DNA of 64,000 nt from Rhynchopus sp. YZ270_cl-10 (taxonomy: Eukaryota > Euglenozoa > Diplonemea > Diplonemida > Diplonemidae), in assembly GCA_964035575.1 (NCBI GenBank), contig OZ037859.1, positions 806,001 to 870,000 of the forward strand. Direction: 5' to 3'. Numbering within the stretch: position 1 is the stretch's first letter; each line of letters begins with the position of its first letter. Of the stretch, positions 11,030 to 23,000 are shown piece by piece. Position numbers and translations under genes: made by a program. A model generated the notes under the pieces. The model had not been told where the DNA came from. It saw only the letters and a program-made list of their open reading frames with translations, and made no database searches.

Positions 11030-14000
11030 CTAATGGTATTCAACCTTGGTTGGCTCAAAGGTGTTCTGTTCAGAGGCCCTGTAGAGCTTCTTGTAAGCTT
11101 CGCTGGTGCTGTCCACACGCTGTGCACTGTCGAGATGGTCTTGGCTCACCTGTTGGTAAGGGGTGTGGTGTGATGGTGTACTAAAATACCCTAGCATGTG
11201 AAAGATTGCTCAGAAGTACTTCCAAATAAAAAGAAAGCTTTGAAAGGCGAGTGTGCCTGGCGTCTGAATATATTTTTATTCAAAAACGTTACATTCATAG
11301 AAAAGAAATCAGATGGTGTAGTGTATCGAAAACTATCCTTCATTGTACAGATCTTAGAAAGAAGATGGGAAGGAGGGGGAACAATACCTCGTATTTTCCA
11401 GCAAAGATGCACAGAACCCATTCGTTCCAGGAGCGGTAGAGGTCGGAGCGTTCATTTGCCTCAAGCTCGTACATCCATTCGTCTCCGCCGTCGACGTCAC
11501 GCTTGCCTGGGAGCTCTGCAACACGGATGGGTTTGGCCTTCTGCCTCTTGGGGAAGTCGATCTCGTCCAGGATCTTGACCTTGTAGTGCTGCTGCACGTC
11601 TTCGTATACGTAGCTGTCGGCAATGATGCTGAGGCCCTTGGCTCTGCAGTACCTCTCCAGTGCGTACCCCCATGGCACCACCGTGGACATGAAGGAGTAT
11701 CTCTTCATCACCTCCGTACCCATGTTCCCGACACGCCCATCGCCCGACACAATCGACGCAGTAATGTCAAGCACATGCTCATCACGCACCTTCTGCTGCA
11801 CAAGCAACGCAGCAGCGCAGGCAGACGCACGGTGTGACGCCACAGGCTTCGCTGCATTGAACGTGCACACAAAACGGTCTCCAGAGAACACCTCGCTGAT
11901 CCCCTTCGAAAACATGAAGACCCCCAAAACGGAATGGACGAGACCTGCGTGCAGACTCAGCACTTCCTTGTCGGGGATCTTGTGGATCCTCTCGTGCCAA
12001 GACTTCACGTTCACGCAGAGGAACGTGAACTTCCTCTTTGACAGCGCGCACACCATGCCCTGACGCTTCTGCCCTGCCATGCCTGCTTGGAACTTCACAC
12101 ACTCTGCCTTTGACGCGTACGACGCTGTCCCTGATGTACGTGACGAACGGGAACCCGAGTGTGTGGAGTAGCGGGTGGAGCGGCCCGACTGGCGGATGGA
12201 GTTCTGGTCTTCCTCGTCGGAGCGGTCTTCGTCTTCTTCGTCTGTTGCGTCAAGCTGGAGGGATTGCGGCATGTACGATTTGTACTCCTTCAAGTTCTTC
12301 ATCATGAGGTTCATCGCCCTGTTCATTGCGCGAAGCTCTGTGATGAAGGACTCTTCTTGCGGCAAAGCATCGATTTTCATAACAGCAGCTTCCGTCATTA
12401 CAACAGCACAGGACGCAAAAGGGCGTGTGAGGAAGTCGTTGAAAACCAAAAATATAATGACAGAGGCCAACGCAATCACAATAATGACCATGATGGTCTC
12501 GTTCGACTTCTGGCGCAGCTTCTTCGATGTGTTCTCCTCCTGTATGCGCAGGTTCTCCATAGTCTCAACGTTGTTGGCATCCACCTCCCTCATGATGTCG
12601 TCTCTGGGGATCATGGAAGCCACCGACCATGTGGCACCCGGTCTGTTCGTGGATTGGGGTGCCGTTTTCGTCTCCACGAAGTATTCACGTTCCGCCACAT
12701 TTCTGACCAGCTTGCCCTCAGTGTGAAGGCCAAGAATCTCTGTGCTGCTGAGAACCAGTTCAAACATCATGATATTGTCCATCAGACCCTTGTAGCCCCT
12801 CCCGAAGTAGTACGGGTAGCTTCTCCTGTCCGTGTCTATCGTATTGGTGAAGTACCCACGCGAGTGGAACTTTCCATTGATGTACACCCTGCAGTCGTTG
12901 TTCACTCGGATAGCGATGGTGGACCATTCGTTCACAGGGAAGCCTCCTTCCAAAGGGCGTGTCACACACCCAAGAGCGAGTGTGTTCATGTACAGCTGCC
13001 CGTTTGCAAAGATACGAACGTTGGACTCGCCAACAAAGCTGTCAGTGAACAGGATCGGTGACACAGAAGCGGAGCCGTTGTACAGCACAGCAGGTTTGAT
13101 ACGCATCGACACCGTGTACGTGGAAATGGGGATGGTGTACCGCAGCAGACACTCTGTCCTGCTGCTGTACTGTGTGTAGTCAGTGTACGCAACGCACTGT
13201 GTCCCGTCAGAAAAGGTGGTCAGGTTGGAGTACTCCCAGATGCTGGACTTCCAAGGCTCGCCTGGTGCAGAGATGCGCGACTTTGCCACTCTCGGTGTGT
13301 TGGTTGTCAGGTTCGTGTAAAGGTACAAGATCGACTCCCCGTCAAACTGAATGACCTCTTTGCCCAGATCGTCGTCGTGCACAACACAATTACCGCACTT
13401 CCCGTCCCTCATTTCAAGGTCCCAATTTTCAAGCCCAAGATCGACAATTTTCCCATCCTTCGCTCCAATCCTGGTCTGCATCAAAAAGTCCTGAGGAACG
13501 AACTCTGTTTTCTGTTCAAGTTGACCAGAATGCTTCTTGTATCCGTCTGTTCTCTTCAAGTACGCAGCCAGCGCATTGATCTCCACTCGGGGCAAGTTCT
13601 CCATCGTGAACAACTCACGCAGGCCTTCGTACGATGTCTTCAGCACCATGCCAACGTACTGGTAGTTATACCACACGTTTGTGGCAATCACTGAATTGTC
13701 TGTGTTGTCGAAGACCACAACAGTGATGTTCTCCAAGCTCCTCTCGCTGATTGCTGCAGTGACGACGTCGCTGAACCTGGTCAGCGTGGACCGCACTTCG
13801 ATGGTGCCTTGGTACGTGCCGTCTCTTGTGTAGAAGGCACCAAACACGGACATAGGCTGCTTGTAATTTTCCTCCATCTGAGGAAAGCTCCTCTTGGACA
13901 GGTGCCAAACGCGCTTACTCTCTGGGAGGTCCGCTGTAATGGCAAAGGGGTCGCCGTGGTAGCCACCAAGCATTGTGCTTATGTTGTACTCCCAGAGTCC

Positions 14001-16037
14001 GTGCGTTGCCCTGAGGTACGTAAGCTTCAGGTCCGAATCGTAGCCGCGCGACTGAATACCGTAGAGGAAGCCGTTGTTCGTTGTGGCAACGTCTCCCACG
14101 ACACCGTCTTGCCTGAGACCGTCACTGCGGTCGTCTGTCTTGAGGTCCTCGTTGGCAAAGAAACCTTGCACCGTGAACAGGTTGATGATGATGCCCCAAG
14201 ACACTTGACCGTAAGTATTAAACGCCGTGTACAGCGTATTGAATTCATTCCACGTGCCGTCCCATCCGTAGTACATGGAGCGCGTCGTGTAGAGACAGGC
14301 CTCCATTCTGTCGACGTAGGTGTCGAGACCGTCAAGCACCCTGTCGACAATGAGGTTCCGCATGCGCCCAGACAGCTGGTCCACGTTCGCCACTGCGTTT
14401 TCGTACGTCGACTCTGTCGCAGCCCGCCCGTCGTCCACAGCGGTGTCTGTGCTGTCCTTGCCTGCAACGTACGCCAAGGAGAAGGCGACAATCGCAATCA
14501 CCAGCAACAGCGACAGCGACAGCCCCATTGAAGCAATGCCCAGAGGCACGGAGATGCCCTCTGCTCCTGTCTCTGCTGGGAGCTCGATCGCGTTCTTCCT
14601 TTGGAAGTAGAAGATGCCGGAGAGGATGAGCAGCTCGATGCAGATCAGCACCAGACACACAGTCACCGAAGTGGACCACTGCCACGAGCTGCGTTCGTCG
14701 AGCATGACAGTGGGCACATGCACTACGGGTGCCGACGTGGGCGTGGCTGTGACGTTTGCCTTTGGCGGGAACACACCTGCTTCGAAGGAGATGTCTTTGA
14801 GCGAATAACCGACGTTTGCGATGGAGGTGCCGTGGGTTTCTGCCGACTTGATGAAGGCTTTGACGTCCTGCGGCTCCATGGCGTGGACTGGGATGGTCAC
14901 AAACTCTGAAGGCCCGTTTGCGAGGGTTGGGGTGCGGTCTGTGTACGGCGCCATGACGACGTAGGCTTTGACGCCTTGTGCCTGGGCCATTCTGATGGAG
15001 GCGAAGATGAGGCACGACTCAACCTCGTCAACGAAGACGATCTTGCCTGCGAGGCCTGCAAAGTCGGACTCACTGCAGCCGTTGTTGGGGAGGTTCGTCG
15101 CAACCACAACTTCGTCGTCGGTTGTTGCGTAGGGAAGCGTGTTCACGTAGTCGAAGAGGTTCTTGCTCTGTCGGGGCACAAGGAAGTTCCCCCACAGACA
15201 CACCTTCTGCTCCATGTCTGGCACGGAGAACTCGATCGGGCACTTCTCGCAGAGACGCTCCTCCTCATCATCCCTGCTGCCGCATGACCCACGCATGCTG
15301 TGGGTGGGACATCCGTCCGACGCATAGTTCGCAATGTCCAACTCAGGCAGAGGCTCACAGGTCATTGTGATCTTCCCCTTGACAACCTTCCCTTGCGCCA
15401 TGGCATCAAAAATGAGATCGCCGTAGTGTCTGCTGATTCCCATGGAGGGGATGTTGTCGAGGCCTTCACTGACACCGGACATGGTGACGAGCTGGCTGGA
15501 GAGTGAGTTGGTCAACTTGTTGTTCACCATGATACCGATGCCGGCACCGTTGAGGGAGGCCATTTTGAATTTTTGATAGAAATAGCAGCCACCACGCTTG
15601 ACAATGGCGATCTTGCCTGCGTAGGTTTTGTTTGCGAAGTCGGATTCGTGGCAACCCTCGATTGTCTGTTGGTTCATCTCACCGGGGTGGACGAACTCCA
15701 TTTCGACACCAGAGAGGGGGTGATCACGGTCGAGATGGTTGCCTCCGAGATAAGGGCTGAAGTCGTTATCACGGAGACACGACTTGGTGCGCATCTCTGG
15801 GGGTTCTGTGATGGTCAATGTCAAAGGACAGTCCGTGAAACACAGATCACGCTTCATCCAGTTGGTTGCATTGCACAGCGTGTTCTCATCGCTTGAAGAC
15901 AGCCTCGAACCGACAGCGTTCATGGCATGCCCGAACTCTGCATCGGCAAAGCTGTAGTAGCAAGACCGCAGGTCAATAGGACACTGCGGCTCACCTCCCA
16001 ACACCATCAACCCAAAGGCGATGGGTAATGCAGCCAT
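11030..16037 (-). CDS. receptor-like membrane protein with degenerate cyclase domain, copy 1
   Basis: Two exons are seen: 11388-16037 and 11030-11149. The intron (11150-11387) starts GTATTG and ends CAACAG in phase 0. Together they give about 1589 residues. In order: a short hydrophobic N-terminus, a PA domain (about 127-205, with KRGGCYFYQKF), a second PA domain (about 320-400), membrane helices at about 451-475 and 497-520, a Cache-like sensor region (about 526-840), a LamG/jelly-roll-like region (about 850-1110), a third helix (about 1183-1203), a HAMP-like linker and a class III cyclase-homology domain (about 1325-1480). In the cyclase part the GD of the second metal site is present (FSGDRF), but the first metal-binding Asp appears to be Asn (FLCVNVKSW), so catalysis is doubtful. 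The short last exon is conserved in copy 2, which supports the splice sites. It probably senses an extracellular ligand. The family was not identified by name. Confidence 0.88.
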
Positions 16038-16793
16038 GTCTTTGTATTAACAATACCTGGAGGTGGGTGGAAGAGAGGGAGAGGGAGAGCACGAGAAAAA
16101 GGAAGAAGAAGAGGAAGAGGAAGAGGAAGAAGAAGAGGAAGAGGAAGAGGAAGAGGAAGAGGAAGAGGAAGAGGAAGAGGAAGAGGAAGAGGAAGAGGAA
16201 GAGGAAGAGGAAGAGGAAGAGGAAGAGGAAGAGGAAGAGGGAGAGGAAGAGGAAGAAGAAGAGGAAGAGGAAGAGGAAGAAGAAGAGGAAGAGGAAGAGG
16301 AAGAGGAAGAAGAAGAGGAAGAGGAAGAGGAAGAAGAAGAGGAAGAGGAAGAGGAAGAGGAAGAGGAAGAAGAAGAGGAAGAGGGAGAGGAAGAGGAAGA
16401 AGAAGAGGAAGAGGAAGAGGAAGAGGAAGAGGAAGAGGAAGAGGAAGAGGAAGAGGAAGAGGAAGAGGAAGAGGAAGAGGAAGAGGAAGAGGAAGAGGAA
16501 GAGGGAGAGGAAGAGGAAGAAGAAGAGGAAGAGGAAGAGGAAGAAGAAGAGGAAGAAGAAGAGGAAGAGGAAGAGGAAGAAGAAGAGGAAGAGGGAGAGG
16601 AAGAGGAAGAAGAAGAGGAAGAGGAAGAGGAAGAGGAAGAGGAAGAGGAAGAGGAAGAGGAAGAGGAAGAGGAAGAGGAAGAAGAAGAGGAAGAGGAAGA
16701 GGAAGAGGAAGAGGAAGAGGAAGAGGAAGAGGAAGAAGAAGAGGAAGAGGAAGAGGAAGAGGAAGAGGAAGAAGAAGAGGAAGAGGGGGGGAA
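16038..16793 (-). promoter_or_regulatory. leader, AG acceptor and giant pyrimidine tract of copy 1
   Basis: On the coding strand a CTTCCT-type tract of about 690 nt (16100-16793) runs into CCACCTCCAG, whose AG ends at 16057, 19 nt before the start codon. The same arrangement with a tract of only about 85 nt precedes copy 2. This is what a spliced-leader acceptor looks like, with the microsatellite acting as a greatly expanded polypyrimidine tract. The reading frames of Glu, Lys-Arg, Ser or Pro-Leu repeats across it are artefacts of the hexamer. Confidence 0.55.
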
Positions 16794-16938
16794 TAGAAGT
16801 GTTTGCGCATATTTTTTACTTTTGGAAGGGTATGCGGTGGGCATGTTGGGTAAGGGGAAAAAAAATAAAAGCTGCTTTTGGAAAAGAGCAGCAAAATTTT
16901 GAGCAATTGGGAGAGGAAGCTAACAAGCCCCCATGTTT

Positions 16939-16973
<35 letters not shown>

Positions 16974-17651
16974 TGGATGTACAAAGTACTTTTTTCCAGA
17001 AAGTAAAAAAAAGTAGAAAAATCCCAGTACTTGATACTTCAAGTACTTGACCCGTTTTTTTTTTTTTTTTTTACTCACGGTGCGGTCTGTCGTGCTTGGA
17101 GTGTGTAAATAACGGACTTACCCCCTGAGTCCGACAGTCGGACCCCCTGAGTCCGACAGACGGACTCAGGGGTCCGTCTGTCGGACTCTGGAGTCCGACA
17201 GACGGACTCTGGAGTCCGACTGTCGGACTCTGGGGTCCGACAGTCGGACCCAAAAAAAAATTTTTTTTTTTTTTTGGGCCGAAAAAAAAAATTTTTTTTT
17301 TGGCCAAAAAAATTTTTTTGGCCGAAAATCGCCTTGTATAGCCACTACAGTACACATGGTTTTACCAAAATAGCCGTATTTTGGCTGAAAATTTGACTTG
17401 AAAATTTTTTTCATTGTTTGGTCAATCTGAGGTTTTCTTTGAATTTTTTGGGCCATTTTATGACCTACTACACCCAATTTTTGGGGGATTTTTTTTTTCT
17501 TGGTCAAAAAATAGCGCTTGTTGCCTACTACTGGGTATAGGCTTGTTCAGAGGTGTGTATTTGGTGTACCCAGACATGGTCAAAACACATGAATTTTGCG
17601 TTTTTTTGCATTTTTAGGTTCTCGACCAACCAGGGGGCGACCAATTTGGGT
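16794..17651. other. spacer with repeats shared with 25.9-26.7 kb and 34.2 kb
   Basis: 16794-16940 matches 34190-34345 (starting AATAGAAGTGTTTGCGCATA), so the sequence beside the GAGGAA array was copied with it. A long poly-T run follows at about 16939-16970. 16975-17050 carries AAGTACTT palindromes, also found at 25898-26180. 17118-17250 is an array of GTCCGAC/GTCGGAC palindromes matching 26509-26650. No gene is seen. Confidence 0.65.
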
Positions 17652-17893
17652 ACTGGGTACTGGGTACTGGGTACTGGGTACTGGGTACTGGGTACTGGGT
17701 ACTGGGTACTGGGTACTGGGTACTGGGTACTGGGTACTGGGTACTGGGTACTGGGTACTGGGTACTGGGTACTGGGTACTGGGTACTGGGTACTGGGTAC
17801 TGGGTACTGGGTACTGGGTACTGGGTACTGGGTACTGGGTACTGGGTACTGGGTACTGGGTACTGGGTACTGGGTACTGGGTACTGGGTACCA
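17652..17893 (+). repeat. tandem heptamer array (ACTGGGT)n
   Basis: About 34 near-perfect copies of the heptamer ACTGGGT. It is open in all three forward frames because 21 nt encode GYWVLGT. It ends in a short non-repeat stretch followed by a possible GTATGT donor at about 17944. It is not a canonical telomere repeat. Confidence 0.9.
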
Positions 17894-18276
17894 AGAGAAG
17901 GCAGCTTGACAGCAGCGAAGGCGGAGGCTACGGGGAAGACAAGGTATGTAAATGTTTAACTTTCAGTTACTTGTGTAGATGCAAACAACACACCCAGTGG
18001 TTTGCAGCATTTTATTTTCTTGTGTGCTTTCTCTTCTTTGAATCGAAAGTATGTGAACCTTATTACATCATGATACAATGCAACGAGGCCGAAACAGCCT
18101 CACTAAGGCCTCTGAAAATAAATGTTCAGACTTGGCACTTACTTATGTTTAGGTGCGCCTCAACCACACGCTTGAATATATTTAATTTGCCACACCTCAG
18201 ATAGATTTTCCAGATATGCCTATGTTCAGGTGTTCCAGGCCTCGTCACAAATAGACAAAAAAACAAAAGCCAAAAC
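17894..18276. other. unique sequence between heptamer array and gap
   Basis: About 380 bp with no recognisable gene. An open stretch ending EGGGYGEDK at about 17944 is followed by GTATGT and could be an exon end, but no partner exon could be placed. Confidence 0.35.
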
Positions 18277-18476
18277 NNNNNNNNNNNNNNNNNNNNNNNN
18301 NNNNNNNNNNNNNNNNNNNNNNNNNNNNNNNNNNNNNNNNNNNNNNNNNNNNNNNNNNNNNNNNNNNNNNNNNNNNNNNNNNNNNNNNNNNNNNNNNNNN
18401 NNNNNNNNNNNNNNNNNNNNNNNNNNNNNNNNNNNNNNNNNNNNNNNNNNNNNNNNNNNNNNNNNNNNNNNNNNNN
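18277..18476. other. assembly gap of 200 N
   Basis: Exactly 200 N, a placeholder length. The right edge opens directly into a reverse transcriptase domain; the left edge is unrelated sequence. Confidence 0.99.
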
Positions 18477-19793
18477 GGGCTTTAGCCACGCGCCCCTGAT
18501 TGCCCAAGTCACTTCGGAGACTGCATTGGGTTCCCTTTTGCTTGTGGCCGCTGCGGTGTACCTGGACGACATTGTGGTCTGGGGGGGGACTGCTTTGGAG
18601 GTGCGCGTGCGAGCTGCGTACGTTCGCGACCGTTTGGCGAAGATGGGTGCACAGGTGAATGAGGGTAAGAGCATGGACCACCCCTCCCAAGTCGTGCTTT
18701 ACCTGGGCATTGAGTGGAACTTGCGTATCTTGGCCTTCCGGTTCCCCACGGAGTGGCGAGTGAATGCGGCTAAGGGCTTGTCGGACTGTGTTGAGGGATT
18801 GACGCACTCACTCAGGACGTACTGGGAACACCTGGGTGTGTTATTCCGTGTGACGTACGTGATGTCGCTGCCGTTGGCCTTTTTCTGCGACACGTTACAG
18901 TTCATTCGACAGCAAGCAGGATGCCTCTCATCTAAGGTGAAAAACTGGGACGAGTTGGTGTCGCTTCCGTCTGGTGCGCGCAACGAGATTCGCGGGCTCA
19001 TTTGGTCTCACCTGTCTACTGACCAATGGGTGCCAATCCCTCCTCCCCTTCCTACTTGGGCATCGGTGGCGGTGTGGACTGACGCGTCTACTTTCGGATG
19101 GGGTTGCGTTTTCAGTGAGCATGGCGTAAAGCATTCTTGGGCTTCGCACGGGACGTGGGATGGTACGCACACCTCAGGAGAGATGTTTTTCTTGGAACTG
19201 CGCGCGGCGGCGAAAGGGGTGAGGCGTGCGGTCGAGCTGGGGCATAAGCATGTATGCCTCATGGTCGACAACGAGAGCGTGCGTTATGTCCTAGAGAAAG
19301 GACACTCAAAGACGCGACTGGGTAACTCTTGGCTCCGCTACATACAGACAGTGTTGAAGGATCATGGCGCCACCTTAGTTACGCATTGGTTGTCCACGAC
19401 GGTCATGCCTGCGGACGTATGGTCCAGAAAGAGGGACACGGGCACCGCTGTTCTTAAAAGGTGCAAGGTTCAGGTGGAGGAGACTAAGGCGGGTTTCAAG
19501 TTTCTTGAAACGATTTCAAACGTGTCTATATAAGCGTTTCTTGTCCTTTTAGTTTCCATCTTTTTCCTTTTCTTTCGTTTATTTGGCTGCGATAGCGTTT
19601 TTGTGGTTGTCTCGACACAGTATCTGGGTCGGAAACAGGGCCTTGGAGGTACTGCCTGCGGGTGTCTTCTCAAGGTGTTTCAAACGCCAACTCACAAGCT
19701 TCGCAGGAAAAAGCTTTTTGTATTTCCTTAGAGGGTTGGTGAGGGTCATGTGCGATGGGTGTATCGCCCTCTGTACGTACTCCTCTCCTCATC
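18477..19793 (+). mobile_element. tyrosine-recombinase (DIRS-like/VIPER-like) retroelement fragment A
   Basis: A fragment that starts at the gap and contains the later part of a reverse transcriptase (with the YLDD catalytic box) and a following RNase H domain (TDAS, then VDNES), ending at 19533. About 230 bp beyond, at 19761-19793, lies a sequence of about 30 bp that also occurs beside the Gag start of element B (33611-33640, opposite strand), a likely terminal repeat of the element. No Gag or recombinase part is present here. The visible part shows no obvious break. Family placement rests on similarity in layout to element B. It sits between the two divergent receptor genes. Confidence 0.75.
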
Positions 19794-20012
19794 TACGGAA
19801 AAAAGAATCTCCCCCCGCCCCCCTTTTTTAGTTTACTTGTATACTCGTCTTTATCTTGTAAAGACTCCTCCTCTTCCTCTTCCTCTTCCTCTTCCTCTTC
19901 CTCTTCCTCTTCCTCTTCCTCTTCCTCTTCCTCTTCCTCTTCCTCTTCCTTTTTCTCGTGCTCTCCCTCTCCCTCTCTTCCACCCACCTCCAGGTATTGT
20001 TAATACAAAGAC
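19794..20012 (+). promoter_or_regulatory. pyrimidine tract and AG acceptor of copy 2
   Basis: A CTTCCT array (19866-19950), a further CT-rich stretch and CCACCTCCAG (AG at 19992-19993) lie 19 nt upstream of the start codon. This mirrors copy 1 but with a far shorter array. It fits a spliced-leader acceptor site. Confidence 0.55.
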
Positions 20013-23000
20013 ATGGCTGCATTACCCATCGCCTTTGGGTTGATGGTGTTGGGAGGTGAGCCGCAGTGTCCTATTGACCTGCGGTCTTGTTACTACACCT
20101 TTGCCGATGCAGAGTTCGGGCATGCCATGAACGCTGTCGGTTCGAGGCTGTCTTCAAGCGAGGAGACGACGCTATGCAATGCAACCAACTGGATGAAGCG
20201 TGATCTGTGTTTCACGGACTGTCCCTTGACATTGACCATCACAGAACCCCCAGAGATGCGCACCAAGTCGTGTCTCCGTGATAACAGCTTCAGCCCTTAT
20301 CTCGGAGGCAACCATCTCGACCGTGACCACCCCCTCTCTGGTGTCGAAATGGAGTTCGTCCACCCCGGTGAGATGAACCAACAGACAATCGAGGGCTGCC
20401 ACAAATCCGACTTCGGAAACAAAACCTACGCAGGCAAGATCGTCGTCATCAAGCGTGGTGGCTGCTATTTCTATCAAAAATTCAAAATGGCCTCCCTCAA
20501 CGGTGCCGGCATCGGTATCATGGTGAACAACAAGTTGACCAACTCACTCTCCAGCCAGCTCGTCAGCATGGCCGGTGTCAGTGACGGCCTTGACAACATC
20601 CCCTCCATGGGAATCAGCAGACACTACGGCGATCTCATTATTGATGCCATGGCGCAAGGGAAGGTTGTCAAGGGGAAGATCACAATGACCTGTGAGCCTC
20701 TGCCTGAGTTGGACATTGCGAACTATGCGTCGGACGGATGTCCCACCCACAGCATGCGTGGGTCATGCGGCAGCAGGGATGATGAGGAGGAGCGTCTCTG
20801 CGAGAAGTGCCCGATCGAGTTCTCCGTGCCAGACATGGAGCAGAAGGTGTGTCTGTGGGGGAACTTCCTTGTGCCCCGACAGAGCAAGAACCTCTTCGAC
20901 TACGTGAACACGCTTCCCTACGCAACAACCGACGACGAAGTTGTGGTTGCGACGAACCTCCCCAACAACGGCTGCAGTGAGTCCGACTTTGCAGGCCTCG
21001 CAGGCAAGATCGTCTTCGTTGACGAGGTTGAGTCGTGCCTCATCTTCGCCTCCATCAGAATGGCCCAGGCACAAGGCGTCAAAGCCTACGTCGTCATGGC
21101 GCCGTACACAGACCGCACCCCAACCCTCGCAAACGGGCCTTCAGAGTTTGTGACCATCCCAGTCCACGCCATGGAGCCGCAGGACGTCAAAGCCTTCATC
21201 AAGTCGGCAGAAACCCACGGCACCTCCATCGCAAACGTCGGTTATTCGCTCAAAGACATCTCCTTCGAAGCAGGTGTGTTCCCGCCAAAGGTAGACGTCA
21301 CAGCCATGCCCACATCGGCACCCGTAGTGCATGTGCCCACTGTCATGCTCGACGAACGCAGCTCGTGGCAGTGGTCCACTTCGGTGACTCTGTGTCTGGT
21401 GCTGATCTGCATCGAGCTGCTCATCCTCTCCGGCATCTTCTACTTCCAAAGGAAGAACGCGATCGAGCTCCCAGCAGAGACAGGAGCAGAGGGCATCTCC
21501 GTGCCTCTGGGCATTGCTTCAATGGGGCTGTCGCTGTCGCTGTTGCTGGTGATTGCGATTGTCGCCTTCTCCTTGGCGTACGTTGCAGGCAAGGACAGCA
21601 CAGACACCGCTGTGGACGACGGGCGGGCTGCGACAGAGTCGACGTACGATAACGCAGTGGCGAACGTGGACCAGCTGTCTGGGCGCATGCGGAACCTCAT
21701 TGTCGACAGGGTGCTTGACGGTCTCGACACCTACATCGACAGAATGGAGGCCTGTCTCGACACGACGCGCTCCATGTACTACGGATGGGACGGCACGTGG
21801 AATGAATTCAATACGCTGTACACAATGTTTGCTACCTACGGCCACGAGTCTTCGGGCATCATCATCAACCTGTTCACGGTGCAAGGTTTCTTTGCCAACG
21901 AGGACCTCAAGACAGACGACCGCAGTGACGGTCGCAGGCAAGACGGTGTCGTGGGAGACGTTGCCACAACGAACAACGGCTTCCTCTACGGTATTCAGTC
22001 GCGCGGCTACGACTGGGACCTGAAGCTCACGTACCTCAGGGCAATTCACGGACTCTGGGAGTACAACGTAAGCACAATGCTTGGTGGCTACCACGGCGAC
22101 CCCTTCGCCATTACAGCGGACCTCCCAGAGAGTAAGCGCGTTTGGCACCTGTCCAAGAGGAGCTTTCCTCAGATGGAGGAATATTACAAGCAGCCTATGT
22201 CCGTGTTTGGTGCCTTCTACACAAGAGACGGCACGTACCAAGGCACCATCGAAGTGCGGTCCACGCTGACCAGGTTCGCCAACATCGTCTCTTCAGCAAT
22301 CAGCGAGAGGAGCTTGGAGAACATCACTGTTGTGGTCTTCGACAACACAGACAATTCAGTGATTGCCACAAACGTGTGGTATAACTACCAGTTCGTTGGC
22401 ATGGTGCTGAAGACATCGTACGAAGGCCTGCGTGAGTTGTTCACGATGGAGAACTTGCCCCGAGTGGAGATCAATGCGCTGGCTGCGTACTTGAACAGGA
22501 CAGACGGATACAAGAAGCATTCTGGTCAACTTGAACAGAAAACAGAGTTCGTTCCTCAGGACTTTTTGATGCAGACCAGGATTGGAGCGAAGGATGGGAA
22601 AATTGTCGATCTTGGGCTTGAAAATTGGGACCTTGAAATGAGGGACGGGAAGTGCGGTAATTGTGTTGTGCACGACGACGATCTGGGCAAAGAGGTCATT
22701 CAGTTTGACGGGGAGTCGATCTTGTACCTTTACACGAACCTGACAACCAACACACCGAGAGTGGCAAAGTCGCGCATCTCTGCACCAGGCGAGCCTTGGA
22801 AGTCCAGCATCTGGGAGTACTCCAACCTGACCACCTTTTCTGACGGGACACAGTGCGTTGCGTACACTGACTACACACAGTACAGCAGCAGGACAGAGTG
22901 TCTGCTGCGGTACACCATCCCCATTTCCACGTACACGATGTCGATGCGTATCAAACCTGCTGTGCTGTACGACGGCTCCGCTTCTGTGTCACCGATCCTG

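Larger units (their letters stand above)
8773..16100. repeat. left arm of large inverted duplication
   Basis: The arm matches 19866-25527 in reverse orientation. Homology covers 8773-9200 (against 25090-25527) and about 11010-16100 (against 19950-25075). The segment from about 9210 to 11010 has no counterpart in the right arm. The inner boundary falls in a GAGGAA microsatellite, the outer boundary at CCACCAGGCGG. The arm contains a complete two-exon gene. Identity looks well above 90 percent in the coding part; non-coding homology has more indels. Confidence 0.9.

Noticed and set aside
12159-15109. Many open frames of 100-300 codons opposite or shifted to the receptor gene
   Set aside because: They recur at matching places in copy 2 and are explained by the GC-rich coding strand of the true gene.
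16007-17050. Open frames of 265-340 codons across the GAGGAA array (poly-Glu, Lys-Arg, Ser, Pro-Leu)
   Set aside because: A hexamer is open in every frame that lacks a stop; these are translations of a microsatellite.
17652-17893. CRISPR array or telomere
   Set aside because: There are no spacers, the unit is a heptamer and it is not a known telomere repeat.
17553-18204. Open frames of 104-202 codons with GYWVLGT repeats
   Set aside because: Three forward frames are open because of the heptamer array; no independent coding evidence.
18277-18476. Frames running through the N gap
   Set aside because: The residues are unknown; nothing can be inferred.
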